Below are positions 50,266 through 58,594 of a stretch of 64,000 nt of DNA, one piece after another. The notes beneath the pieces are model-generated. The model made no database searches. It was given only the letters and a program-made list of their open reading frames with translations, and was not told the origin of the DNA. Position 1 is the first letter of the stretch, and each line of letters begins with the position of its first letter. The position numbers and the translations under genes are program-made. This stretch comes from Phycisphaerae bacterium (GTDB lineage Bacteria; Planctomycetota; Phycisphaerae; UBA1845; Fen-1342): positions 224,705 to 288,704 of the forward strand of contig JAUIEC010000008.1 of assembly GCA_030428945.1 (NCBI GenBank), written 5' to 3'.

Positions 50266-50300
50266 GGGTGCCCCACCCTTCAGGGTGGGGACTGTCTTAC
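50266..50300 (+). repeat. Left inverted hairpin flanking the zinc-ribbon gene
   Basis: GGGTG followed by CCCCACCCT-TC-AGGGTGGGG (9-bp stem) and ACTGTCTTAC. The right copy at 50928 is inverted, with compensating changes in the stem. Confidence 0.85.
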
Positions 50301-50322
50301 TTCGACCCCAGAGTTGCTGTGT

Positions 50323-50340
50323 CACTGCTCTTGAGCAGTG
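50323..50340. repeat. CACTGCTC-TT-GAGCAGTG palindrome
   Basis: A perfect 8-bp inverted repeat with a 2-base loop; a member of the dispersed family also at 60948. Confidence 0.65.
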
Positions 50341-50387
50341 GTTCGGCGCTGTCTTCAGGTCTCCAGCAGTCTGGATCAGGCGGCTGT

Positions 50388-50909
50388 TCAGGCAGTCCCA
50401 CGATCCGCATCGGCCGGCAGATCTTCACCACACTCCGGGCACTGATCGCTTGCCAGTCCGCGCGTGCTGTATCCACAGTTGGGGCACAAGTCCCGCCGGA
50501 TCGGTGGAGGCGTTAACACGCACCAGAGCGGGAACGTTGCAACGGCGCACCCCATGAACGCAGCCGCGGCGAACTGGTTGTACGCATCGACCACCGAACG
50601 CGGAAGGTGGTAGTCGACCGAACTGACGCCGGGCCGACATCCCGCGTCAATCGCCCCGAGCACCGAAGCCAGGATCACAAGAACTGCCATCGCGCGGCCA
50701 GCGCGGGGCAAGACAACAAACACCATGCACAAGAAGAGAAGGACCGCGAGGCCCTGGGCAGGACCCGGTATCTGCGGCGGGGCGATGCCATGCAGCCAGG
50801 CGCAGCACACGCCGCTGACCCAGGTCCCCCAACCGAGTGCTGTGGGTCTCTCTGCGTGGGGGATCCGAAAAGAGAGAAGAAAGAGCACAGCTGCCATCAG
50901 CAGGAGCAT
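50388..50909 (-). CDS. Membrane protein with C-terminal zinc ribbon
   Basis: This 173-residue protein has about four hydrophobic helices in the first 130 residues (MLLLMAAVLFLLSFRI, LAVLLFLCMVFVVL and others), then a zinc ribbon CPNCGYSTRGLASDQCPECGEDL (two CxxC pairs). This ribbon is typical of planctomycete small membrane proteins of unknown role. The gene is flanked by inverted hairpin elements at 50266 and 50928, as though it were part of a cassette. Confidence 0.7.
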   Translation of the reverse strand: MLLLMAAVLFLLSFRIPHAERPTALGWGTWVSGVCCAWLHGIAPPQIPGPAQGLAVLLFLCMVFVVLPRAGRAMAVLVILASVLGAIDAGCRPGVSSVDYHLPRSVVDAYNQFAAAAFMGCAVATFPLWCVLTPPPIRRDLCPNCGYSTRGLASDQCPECGEDLPADADRGTA

Positions 50910-50927
50910 CGATCACCTGTGCGTCGC

Positions 50928-50961
50928 GTAACAGTCCCCCATCCTAAAGGATGGGGCACCC
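50928..50961 (-). repeat. Right inverted hairpin flanking the zinc-ribbon gene
   Basis: Its reverse complement reads GGGTG, CCCCATCCT-TT-AGGATGGGG, GACTGTTAC. C-to-T and G-to-A differences from the left copy keep the stem paired. Confidence 0.85.
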
Positions 50962-50984
50962 AGCAAGAGGGCCCTAGGAAGCAG

Positions 50985-51020
50985 ACCCTCTTTCACTCCT
51001 CCACCCATTCACTCTTTCAC
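50985..51020 (-). repeat. Octamer array (GTGAAAGA type) overlapping a gene end
   Basis: On the minus strand GTGAAAGAGTGA encodes the last V-K-E and the stop of the Cys-cluster gene; degenerate units continue downstream. Confidence 0.85.
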
Positions 51021-51779
51021 TTCAATCGGCTTGGTCTTCATCACCGCCGCGGTCAGTTCGCAGAAGGCGCCGGACAGGAAGTTCGGCATCGCCAGTTCAA
51101 ACCGCTGATTCACTTCGCGCAGCAGGGCGTGCACTTCCGGCGGCAGGTGCACCAGGCGGACCTCGCGGTTCAGGTACTTCATGTGCAGCGGTGAGCACGT
51201 CTCGGGCGGGTCGAAGCTGAAGAAGTAGCGGCACGCGACCGGGCGCACGGGGTAGATCCGGCAGCAGCCGGTCTCCTGGTCGAGGAAGCCGCACGGGCGG
51301 TTTTTGCGGTTGTAGGCGACATGCGCCTCGGCCACGCGCGGATCGTCACCCCGCGGGGGCGGATCGTTCGGGCCGATCCGGCCGGCCAGGATCTCCATGA
51401 ACGCCACGGCCGAGTCGCGGTGGTACTCGAACAACGCCCGGGCGTCCGGCCACTCCCGGACGTGCCGGTAGATGTTGACGATCTCGGCCGTGGTGATGCC
51501 CCGCACCAGGTCGATGCAGCAGTTCGAGCAGCCTTTGCGGCACTCGATCCGGTCGCCACCGCCGGCCGCCAGCGCGAGGCCGATCAGTTCCTCGTAGTGA
51601 TGCAGGAAGCGATTGAAATGCGTGAAGAACGCCTCGGGCAGCGAACGCGTCTGCTTGAATGCGGGCAGTTCCGGCAGGTCCCGAACGGCTTCAAGCTCGG
51701 TGATCATCGCGGCCACATGCGCCTGATAGGCCTCGCTCTCAGCGGCCGGTTCGGGGGTGGGGTCAGGCGGCGAGAACAT
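51009..51779 (-). CDS. YkgJ-type cysteine cluster protein
   Basis: This 256-residue protein starts at the ATG at 51779 with AGGAG upstream. Cysteines are arranged as in the Fe-S or zinc cluster proteins of the YkgJ/UPF0153 group: CRKGCSNCC, then PCGFLDQETGCCRIYPVRPVACR with the diagnostic RPxxCR. The group binds a metal cluster; its reaction is not established. An N-terminal helix region of about 80 residues precedes the cluster. The last three residues are encoded by repeat sequence. Confidence 0.85.
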   Translation of the reverse strand: MFSPPDPTPEPAAESEAYQAHVAAMITELEAVRDLPELPAFKQTRSLPEAFFTHFNRFLHHYEELIGLALAAGGGDRIECRKGCSNCCIDLVRGITTAEIVNIYRHVREWPDARALFEYHRDSAVAFMEILAGRIGPNDPPPRGDDPRVAEAHVAYNRKNRPCGFLDQETGCCRIYPVRPVACRYFFSFDPPETCSPLHMKYLNREVRLVHLPPEVHALLREVNQRFELAMPNFLSGAFCELTAAVMKTKPIEVKE

Positions 51780-51786
51780 CCGCAGT

Positions 51787-51808
51787 CTCCTTGCTCCCTT
51801 GCTCCCTA
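51787..51808 (-). repeat. Octamer array at the pseudopilin stop
   Basis: On the minus strand TAGGGAGCAAGGGAGCAAGG; the TAG is the pseudopilin stop. Confidence 0.9.
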
Positions 51809-52732
51809 CTGCTGCGGTCCGATCAGCCGGTATTCGTAGTCCGGGTGGTTCGGGCGGCGGTACCAGTTCAGGGCGGCCGTCTTCCAGTTCGGGCCCCAGG
51901 CGTCGTCTTTCTCGGGGTTCGCGTGGATGTTGGCGGCGTGGCCGTCGAGGAACAGGAAGCTGTGCTTGTTCATCTTGCCGTGCCAGCCGCGGCGGGGCAG
52001 TTTCAGGTACTGGGCCGAGTCGAACGGGTCCTCGTAGAGGATGATGAACAGCGATGCGTACTTCTTCCGTTGCACCCGCAGGAACTCGTTGGCCGTCCTC
52101 AGGTACGGGTTCGCGGTGCCGCTCGGGCGGTTGTAGCTGCCCTGGCCGACGCCGGCCGCCCAGTTCCAGACGAACTGGTAATTGATGTCGTAGCTGGCCC
52201 CGTGGTAGTAGTGGGTCGGCTGGATGTGCTCGGTCTGGAACGAGCCGTCCGAATTGATGAAGCCGCCAACGTCGGACGGGCATGCGAAGTTGCTGAAGTC
52301 CCTGCGGGCGTTCTCGAACTCGGGCCGGCCGACCTCGTTGTTCCGCTCGACCGTCTTGCGGAGCCCCTCGTACATGTAGCGGTTGAGCGGCTTGTCGTAG
52401 AACGCGTAGCGGTGCGGGCGCGAGTCCCACTCGTAGGTTCCGCCCGGTCCGCCCGGGCGCCCGGGGTGTCCGCCGTAGAAGAAGGCGCTCATCGGCCAGT
52501 TGAAGTTGCCGGCCGGCCACTCCTCGCGTTCGAACGGGAAGGCCTCGCGGTTTTCGCCGGAGTACATTTCCTGGGCGGTGCCGATGCCCTTCAGGTTGGC
52601 GATGCACTTGACCTGCTTGGCCTGCTCGCGGGCACTGCGCAGCGAAGGCAGCAGGATCGAGATCAGCAGCGCAATGATCGCGACGACGACCAGCAGTTCA
52701 ATCAGCGTGAAGCCAGACAGGCGGCGCTTCAT
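51806..52732 (-). CDS. Type II secretion/pilin-like pseudopilin, planctomycete type
   Basis: This 308-residue protein has a short basic leader MKRRLSG followed by [20 protein letters not shown]: prepilin peptidase cleavage after Gly7 and the conserved Glu at +5. The long variable C-terminal domain ends with [12 protein letters not shown], a DGH element typical of the H-X9-DG-associated planctomycete pseudopilins. It is likely processed by a prepilin peptidase and exported by a type II-like system. Its role in the envelope is unknown. Confidence 0.85.
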   Translation of the reverse strand: MKRRLSGFTLIELLVVVAIIALLISILLPSLRSAREQAKQVKCIANLKGIGTAQEMYSGENREAFPFEREEWPAGNFNWPMSAFFYGGHPGRPGGPGGTYEWDSRPHRYAFYDKPLNRYMYEGLRKTVERNNEVGRPEFENARRDFSNFACPSDVGGFINSDGSFQTEHIQPTHYYHGASYDINYQFVWNWAAGVGQGSYNRPSGTANPYLRTANEFLRVQRKKYASLFIILYEDPFDSAQYLKLPRRGWHGKMNKHSFLFLDGHAANIHANPEKDDAWGPNWKTAALNWYRRPNHPDYEYRLIGPQQ

Positions 52733-52814
52733 AAGTCCCGCTCCCGAAACCGGATGGGTCCCTCAAATCAGACACCCAGCGTAGCCCTTGGGCTTTGGGG
52801 ATACAACAGCAGAA

Positions 52815-52851
52815 GCAGGGAGCGAGGGAGCGAGGGAGCAAGGGAGCAAGG
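52815..52851. repeat. Octamer array between divergent genes
   Basis: GGGAGCGA units (about four and a half), purine-rich on plus, upstream of the pseudopilin and of the mini-protein at 52919. One of the few octamer arrays not at a gene end. Confidence 0.85.
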
Positions 52852-52918
52852 AGATCGACCCACGTGACTGACCCCGGCTCGATTGTAGACTGATTCTGAC
52901 CGGACTAGTCTTGGCGTC

Positions 52919-53131
52919 ATGGGGCTCTTCACCTTGATCTGGTGGCCGGGATGTGCCGCGCTTCTGCTGATTCCAGTCTTCGGGATGGTGCTGGCCGGAG
53001 TCATCTACCGCGGGGTTCGGCGGTATGTTCCACCCGGGCGTTGCCGGTGCGGCTATCAACTGAGGGGCAACACGAGCGGCAGATGCCCCGAGTGCGGCCA
53101 CCCGCTCGAGGAACTAAGACCAAGACCATGA
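52919..53131 (+). CDS. Membrane mini-protein with zinc ribbon
   Basis: This 70-residue protein has one long hydrophobic helix (about 4-31, LIWWPGCAALLLIPVFGMVL) and then CRCGYQLRGNTSGRCPECGHPL, the same type of C-terminal ribbon as in the gene at 50388. The pattern CxCGYxLRGxxxxxCPECG is frequent in Phycisphaerae. There is no strong ribosome site, but the frame, helix and ribbon together support it. Confidence 0.65.
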   Translation: MGLFTLIWWPGCAALLLIPVFGMVLAGVIYRGVRRYVPPGRCRCGYQLRGNTSGRCPECGHPLEELRPRP

Positions 53132-53168
53132 CCACGCCGGGGCGCCGCGGCAGGCTGCCATGATCAGG

Positions 53169-53205
53169 CCCTTGCTCCCTCGCTCCCTGGCTCCCTCGCT
53201 CCCTA
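53169..53205 (-). repeat. Octamer array at the PPC-protein stop
   Basis: On the minus strand TAGGGAGCGAGGGAGCCAGG and continuing units; the TAG is the gene's stop. Confidence 0.93.
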
Positions 53206-54897
53206 TTGAATTCTGAGCGTATACGTCCCTTCGGCCCGGGCGTCGTCCTTGCCGTCGCTGACTTCGACCACGTAGCGGCCGGGTTCCTTGATGTTGATTT
53301 CGGCCACGTTTTCGGAGCCGGCCCGCAGGGGGGCGACCCAGTTGTGGACCAGTTTGCCGTCGGCCCGCAGGACGCGGAAGTGCAGGTCGATTTCCTCGGG
53401 CACGTCGGTCAGCGAGACTTCGATCGTGCCGCTGGCGGCCACATCGAACGCGAACCAGTCGTTGTCGCCCTTCGGCAGGATCGAGGCCTGCACGGCCTGG
53501 CCGAGCGCGATCGGGCGGGCGCTGCCGAGGTCGCCGTTCGGCTCGAACGAGTCGGCCGCGACGAATTCCAGTTGCAGCGTGTAGGGATCCGGCGACCAGG
53601 CGTCGCCGCCGGAGTCCTGGATCGCGAGGTACCAGCGGCCGGCGGTCGGCAGGTCGAGCACGGCCAGGTTCTCGGCCCCGGCCCGCAGCGGGTTGACCCA
53701 GTTCCGGTGCAGGCGGTGGTTGGCGTCGTAGACGCGGAACTGCAGTTCGAGGTCGGCCGGCACGTTTGTGATCGCGAGGTTGACGACGCCCGGGTGGGGC
53801 GTGTCGAAGCGGTACCCGTCGACATCGCCGAGCGGGTTGATGCTGGCGAACAGTTGCGCGGTCGGCTTGATCGGCGTGGCGGTGCCGCGCGTCGGATTCG
53901 GTTCCCAGCGGTCGGCCGGGTCGAAGCGGGTCGTCAGGGTGTATTCGCCGACCGCGTAGGCGTCGCCCTTTCCGTCGACGACCTGCAGGGTGTAGGTTCC
54001 GCCGCGCGGCAGTCCGATCTCGGAGATGTTGTCGGCGCCGGCCCGCATCGGGGCGATCCAGTTGCGCAGCAGGCTGTACTCGGCGTCGTAGACCCGCAGG
54101 TGCAGATCGAGTTCCGGCGGCACGTTCGTCAGCGCGACGTGCAGCGTGCCGGCCCGCGGAACATCGACCGCGTACCAGTCCTCGTCGCCCTGCGGCAGAA
54201 TGCTGCCGAAGGTGCTGCCGTCCGGGGCCAGGCGGGTCGCCTGCCCGAAACTGTTGTTCGACTCGTTGCCATCGCCGGGATGAAACGCCAGTTGCAGCGT
54301 GTACGGATTCGGCGAGGCCGCGTCGTTCTTGCCGTCGACGACCAGGATCGCGTACCGCCCGGGGCCCGGCAGACCGAGGTCGGCCTGCGTGTCCGCCCCG
54401 GCCCGCAGCGGCGCCACCCAGTTGTGCAGCAGTCGGTAGTTCGCATCGAAGACCCGGAAGTGCAGGTCCAGTTCGGCCGGCACGTTCGTCAGCAGGACCC
54501 GCAGCAGACCCTGTCGGTCGACTTCGATCGAGTACCAGTCCTCGTCGCCTTTCGGATCGATCGCGCCGGCGACCTGTCCGGTCGTGGCGACGCCGTTGGC
54601 TTCGCCGAAGCCGTTGTTGCCTTCCTGCTCGGCACCCATCATCGTCGGGGTCGGGATGCCCAGGGCCGAGCCGAGCGCGCTGACCAGGCCGGCTTCGTCG
54701 CTCGCGTCGTGATAGGTTCCGCCGCCCGCCTGGGCGATCTCCTGCAGTTGCGCCTGCGTGGCCGGATCGGCGTCCAGTCCGATCACGTGAATCCGGATGC
54801 GGTTCAGGTTCTGCGGGCCGGCCGGGGCCTCCGCTTCCTGGGCGGCCGCCAGGCAGGGCAGCAGGGCGGCCGCGGCGATGGTCAGTATGCGTTTCAT
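53203..54897 (-). CDS. Exported protein: vWA C-terminal half plus four PPC-like domains
   Basis: The protein has 564 residues. Signal peptide 1-20 (MKRILTIAAAALLPCLAAAQ). Residues about 33-85 (IRIHVIGLDADPATQAQL, then GGGTYHDASDEAGLVSAL) are the last strand and helix of a von Willebrand A domain. Four tandem beta-sandwich repeats of about 115 residues follow, each with DLHFRVxDAxxxLxxNWVxPLRAG and PYTLQL, of the bacterial pre-peptidase C-terminal type. AAGGAACG precedes the ATG. The N-terminal vWA part seems to be in the neighbouring gene. Confidence 0.75.
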   Translation of the reverse strand: MKRILTIAAAALLPCLAAAQEAEAPAGPQNLNRIRIHVIGLDADPATQAQLQEIAQAGGGTYHDASDEAGLVSALGSALGIPTPTMMGAEQEGNNGFGEANGVATTGQVAGAIDPKGDEDWYSIEVDRQGLLRVLLTNVPAELDLHFRVFDANYRLLHNWVAPLRAGADTQADLGLPGPGRYAILVVDGKNDAASPNPYTLQLAFHPGDGNESNNSFGQATRLAPDGSTFGSILPQGDEDWYAVDVPRAGTLHVALTNVPPELDLHLRVYDAEYSLLRNWIAPMRAGADNISEIGLPRGGTYTLQVVDGKGDAYAVGEYTLTTRFDPADRWEPNPTRGTATPIKPTAQLFASINPLGDVDGYRFDTPHPGVVNLAITNVPADLELQFRVYDANHRLHRNWVNPLRAGAENLAVLDLPTAGRWYLAIQDSGGDAWSPDPYTLQLEFVAADSFEPNGDLGSARPIALGQAVQASILPKGDNDWFAFDVAASGTIEVSLTDVPEEIDLHFRVLRADGKLVHNWVAPLRAGSENVAEINIKEPGRYVVEVSDGKDDARAEGTYTLRIQ

Positions 54898-54926
54898 CGG
54901 GTCGTTCCTTTTGCGGTTCGCCGGGT

Positions 54927-56369
54927 TCAGCGGGCAGCCTCGGCGGTCGGGTCGCCGCCACAGGTTTCCTTGCCGTCGGTCAGCAGAATCAGGTCGAGTT
55001 CCTTGCCGCAGGCGTGCTTCCGCAGGTAGTCCTTGGCGTAGCGGATCGCGGCCGCCAGCGGCGTGCTGCCGCTCGGCTGAATCCCCGGCAGGATCGCCAT
55101 GATCTCGCCGTGGTTGGTGGTGAACGGATGCTTGACGACGATCCGCCCGCAGTCGTAGAACACGATCAGGGCGACTTCGGTGTTGCTGCGCAACTGGCTC
55201 AGCGTGCGCATCGCGCTGTTCCTGGCCTGCTCCATCCGGTCGTCGTCCTTCATGCTGCCCGACGCGTCGAGGACCAGCACGATCGAACGCTCGAGGCTGC
55301 TCGGCTGCACCTGGATCGTCTCGGTATCCGACAGCGTCTCGGCCCGGCTGACGAACGTCTCCAGGCCGACCGTCTGGCCCGGACGCGTGCCGACGCCGTT
55401 GACGAACGGACTCGCCCCGCCGGGTTGCAGCGGCGAAGCCACCACCGTGACCTTGACCGAGGTGTCCGGGGCCAGCGTCGGCAGGCCGTCCGCCCCGGTC
55501 GGGCTCTCCACCGGAACCGAGAAGGTGAACAGGTTCGTCCCGGCCACGTCCTCGATCAGCGTGCCGGTCTGCCCCTCGACCGCCCAGCGGAAGACAACGC
55601 CCGGCGGCGGCGTGAAGTTGTTGTCCAGGTCGGCCCGGACGGTGATGCAGACGCCGTACTCGCAGCGGCACTGTTGCACTTCGACGATCTCGACGGCCAG
55701 CGGATCGGCATAGCCCACCAGGCGCGAGAGCACCCCGCCGCCGGATCGGTTGAGATCGCGCAGCGCGATCACGTTCTTCGTTCCGCCGTCGAGTTCGTTG
55801 TCCTGGATGTGGGCCCCCGTCCCGACGTCCGGGGCCTCGTACAGTACCGACGTCGCCCGGTACGCCTCGAAGTCCTCGGGCGTGACGAGTTCCTGGCCGG
55901 CGACGATTCCGCCGACCGAGACCGTCGCGTAGACGTTCCCGCCGCCGAACCGCGGCCGCGGAATCTGCCAGCCGAACGGCAGGGCCGGATCGACGTTCTC
56001 GGCCACGACCAGCGTGAAGCCGGCCGGGATGTTCATGCCGGCGGCGATCAGGTTGTTGGTCGCGGCGTCATCCGGCTTGCCGTCCTGGTCGCGGTCCAGC
56101 GAGACCTGCGGATTGCCGTTGATCGCTTCGAGGATGGTGGTTGCCGGTGCCCCCGGCCGGGGGAGGAACGGCAGGACCCCCGGGGTCACGCCCGGAATGA
56201 CGGCGCCGCCCGGGTTGTCCGGGGTCTGAATGCCGACACTTCGCAGGTCGTCCCAGCGGCCGTGAGAGAGCACCCAGCGGGTGACTTCGAGGCGTGGTGC
56301 GGGGGTCTGGGCCTCGGCCGGGACGACCACGCAAAGGAGTCCCAGCAGCAGGCAGATACGGGCGGTCAT
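54927..56369 (-). CDS. Exported vWA-domain protein lacking its C-terminal half-domain
   Basis: The protein has 480 residues. Start at the ATG at 56369 (MTARICLLLGLLCVVVPAEAQ, signal peptide). A long beta-rich region (about 30-330) precedes a von Willebrand A core with the MIDAS loop VLVLDASGSMKDD (DxSxS), GSTPLAAAI and LILLTDGKETCGGDP. It stops shortly after AAR, where a vWA domain would continue with the last strand. The gene at 53203, 29 bases downstream, supplies that strand with its own signal peptide. A metal-dependent adhesion or scaffold role is likely. Confidence 0.75.
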   Translation of the reverse strand: MTARICLLLGLLCVVVPAEAQTPAPRLEVTRWVLSHGRWDDLRSVGIQTPDNPGGAVIPGVTPGVLPFLPRPGAPATTILEAINGNPQVSLDRDQDGKPDDAATNNLIAAGMNIPAGFTLVVAENVDPALPFGWQIPRPRFGGGNVYATVSVGGIVAGQELVTPEDFEAYRATSVLYEAPDVGTGAHIQDNELDGGTKNVIALRDLNRSGGGVLSRLVGYADPLAVEIVEVQQCRCEYGVCITVRADLDNNFTPPPGVVFRWAVEGQTGTLIEDVAGTNLFTFSVPVESPTGADGLPTLAPDTSVKVTVVASPLQPGGASPFVNGVGTRPGQTVGLETFVSRAETLSDTETIQVQPSSLERSIVLVLDASGSMKDDDRMEQARNSAMRTLSQLRSNTEVALIVFYDCGRIVVKHPFTTNHGEIMAILPGIQPSGSTPLAAAIRYAKDYLRKHACGKELDLILLTDGKETCGGDPTAEAAR

Positions 56370-56515
56370 AATTCGACTCCGACAGGACCGGCGGGGTCGC
56401 GGTGCCCCGCTCATAGAGGGAGTACCCGTCCGGCCGCCCGGCATCACACAAAATGCCCGAAATTGAGCTCTCCGGGCCGTTTTTCCGCGCCGGGGGACCG
56501 GACCGTCCGGCACGG

Positions 56516-56544
56516 TTTTACGTTCCGGCCGAGGCTGCTACAAT
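56516..56544 (+). promoter_or_regulatory. Promoter of ctaB
   Basis: TTTTAC (56516-56521), a 17-base spacer and TACAAT (56539-56544) precede the TTG start by 20 bases. Confidence 0.55.
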
Positions 56545-56563
56545 CTGTCGCCCGGAGACGTCC

Positions 56564-57529
56564 TTGAGTACAACCTCTACAACCGCAGACCTGTCCGCCC
56601 AGGCCGCACGCCGCTCGTTCGGCGAGTGCCTGCTGGAACTGTCGAAAGCGCGCCTGAGCGCCCTGGTCGTGCTGACCACGGGGGTCGGGTTCGTTCTGGG
56701 CAGCGGCGTGACGATCGACTGGGTCGCCTTCGCCCTGACCCTGCTCGGGACGGGCATCTCCGCGGCCGGGGCCAACACGCTGAACCAGTGCCGCGAGCGT
56801 GAGCGTGACGCCCGCATGCAGCGGACCCGCAAGCGTCCGCTGCCGGCGGCCGAGATTTCGCCGGCGACGGCGTGGACGTTCGGGCTGGCGTGCGCGATCA
56901 CCGGGCCGATCTTCCTGGCGCTGAGCATCAACCTGCTGACGGCGGTCCTCGGGGCGGTGACGATCGCGTTGTACGTGCTGGTCTACACGCCGCTGAAGGT
57001 TCGTACGCCGCAGAACACGCTGGTGGGTGCGGTCGTCGGGGCGATTCCGCCGCTGATGGGCTGGACGGCCGCCACGGGCGATTTCGCCGGTCCGGCCTGG
57101 ACGCTGGCGGCGATCCTGTTCTGCTGGCAGATGCCGCACTTTCTGGCGCTGGCGTGGCTCTATCGCGAAGACTACGCCCGCGGCGGGTTCCGGATGCTGC
57201 CGGTCGTCGACCCGAGCGGGTCGCGGGTCGGCCGGGCCGCGATGCTGTACGCGGCGCCGCTGCTGATCTTCCCGATCATCCTGACCTGGCAGGGCAGCAT
57301 CGGCTGGCTGGCGGCCGGTGTGGCGGCCGTGCTGGGCACGTGGATGCTGGTGATGGCGATCCTGCTGAACCGCACCCGCGGAGCGACGCACGCCCGCAAG
57401 CTGTTCATTGCCAGCGTGATCTACCTGCCGATCATCCTGGCGCTGTTCGTCATCGATCGCCAGCCCTGGCCGGGGCCGCAGGCCGATGCGACGCCCGTCG
57501 TGGCCGTGGTGGAAGCCAGTGGTGACTGA
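56564..57529 (+). CDS. ctaB: Protoheme IX farnesyltransferase (heme O synthase)
   Basis: This 321-residue UbiA-family membrane prenyltransferase has about seven to nine helices. Asp-rich motifs: NTLNQCRERERDARMQRTRKRPL (the NxxxDxxxD-type first site), and LFCWQMPHFLALAWLYREDYARGG for the second. It transfers farnesyl to heme B for cytochrome oxidase. The TTG start has GGAG 8 bases upstream and removes a nonconserved 37-residue extension. It stands near the oxidase genes but on the opposite strand. The next gene overlaps its last 8 bases. Confidence 0.93.
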   Translation: MSTTSTTADLSAQAARRSFGECLLELSKARLSALVVLTTGVGFVLGSGVTIDWVAFALTLLGTGISAAGANTLNQCRERERDARMQRTRKRPLPAAEISPATAWTFGLACAITGPIFLALSINLLTAVLGAVTIALYVLVYTPLKVRTPQNTLVGAVVGAIPPLMGWTAATGDFAGPAWTLAAILFCWQMPHFLALAWLYREDYARGGFRMLPVVDPSGSRVGRAAMLYAAPLLIFPIILTWQGSIGWLAAGVAAVLGTWMLVMAILLNRTRGATHARKLFIASVIYLPIILALFVIDRQPWPGPQADATPVVAVVEASGD

Positions 57530-58526
57530 ACGGTCTGAGCCTCTCGCTCGTCCGCCGCGCCCTTCCGAACCGATGCTGACCTTTCGCAGTGGCGGCTGGG
57601 TGCTGCTGCTGGCGGTGGTGATTGTCGGGGCGATCGCGGCCTGGCGGATCTCGGTGATCATCGCGACCTACGACCAGCGGGCGATCGGCGACGGCGTCAC
57701 GCTCGAGAGCTACCGGTTCGACCTCGACAACCTGCTGGTGCCGCGCGAGCGCCTGCGGCCGATCAGTCGCTCGCTGCGGCGCGACGGCCTGCCGGTGATG
57801 AACGACCCGGCGAAGATTCCGGCCGAGCAGTTCGAGAAGGACATTCCCAAGCTCGGCGAGATGCGCAAGCTGCTGCCGGACGACTACGTGATTGGCGTAA
57901 CGATCAACGGCGAGTCGGTCGCTTATCCGACCTGGATTCTGGACTGGCACGAGATCGTCAACGACACCGTCGGCGGGCGGCCGATCCTGGTGACCTACAG
58001 CGGCGTGTGCGCGAGCGCGGTGGTGTTCGACCGGACGATTGCCGGGCGGATCCGCCGGTTCGGGTTCAGCGGGCTGATCTACAACAGCAACCTGGTGATG
58101 TACGACTACGCCGGCGATGACGATGACGCGCACGTGCCGAGCCTGTGGAGCCAGTTGCAGATGCGGGCGATCAGCGGCCCGCTGGCCGGAACGTCGCTCG
58201 AGCCGCTGCCGGCGCAACTGATCGAATGGCGGGACTGGCACGCGGCCCATCCGGAGACGACCGTGCTGCTGCCGGAGCCGCATCGCAAACGGGTCTACAA
58301 GCGCAAGGCGTACTCGACCTACCTGCGTGACGACACGCTGAAGTTCCCGGTCGACCCGCTGCCGGGCGACGGGCGTCCCTACAAGACCCGCATCGTGGCC
58401 GTCCGACAGGCTCCGGGCGACTGGCAGGTGCTGACACGCGACGAATACCGGGCCGACCCGACGCTGGCGGCTCTTCCGCAGGCCCACAGTTTCTGGTTCG
58501 CGTGGTACGCCTGCCGGGCGCAGTGA
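57522..58526 (+). CDS. DUF3179 protein
   Basis: This 334-residue protein starts at the GTG at 57522 overlapping the ctaB end by 8 bases (GTGACTGA); a GTG/ATG at 57486 would overlap more. One N-terminal helix (WVLLLAVVIVGAIAAWR) anchors a soluble domain with the DUF3179 core: VIGVTINGESVAYPTWILDWHEIVND, and TYSGVCASAVVFDR in the position of the usual CPLTGSAxVF stretch. The function of DUF3179 is unknown. The coupling to ctaB suggests a link to heme or oxidase biogenesis. Confidence 0.85.
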   Translation: MTERSEPLARPPRPSEPMLTFRSGGWVLLLAVVIVGAIAAWRISVIIATYDQRAIGDGVTLESYRFDLDNLLVPRERLRPISRSLRRDGLPVMNDPAKIPAEQFEKDIPKLGEMRKLLPDDYVIGVTINGESVAYPTWILDWHEIVNDTVGGRPILVTYSGVCASAVVFDRTIAGRIRRFGFSGLIYNSNLVMYDYAGDDDDAHVPSLWSQLQMRAISGPLAGTSLEPLPAQLIEWRDWHAAHPETTVLLPEPHRKRVYKRKAYSTYLRDDTLKFPVDPLPGDGRPYKTRIVAVRQAPGDWQVLTRDEYRADPTLAALPQAHSFWFAWYACRAQ

Positions 58527-58563
58527 GCAAGTAAGCGAGTAAGCAAGTAAGCACGTGAGCAGG
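58522..58563 (+). repeat. Octamer array (TAAGCAAG type) starting at the DUF3179 stop
   Basis: CAGTGAGCAAGTAAGCGAG, then TAAGCAAG and TAAGCACG; the TGA is the first element. Confidence 0.95.
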
Positions 58564-58594
58564 CGGAGGCGTCGCGGGTCGCGGAGGAACGTCC

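Noticed and set aside
50388..50961. Insertion sequence
   Set aside because: There is an inverted-repeat frame, but the enclosed gene is a zinc-ribbon membrane protein and not a transposase, and I saw no target duplication.
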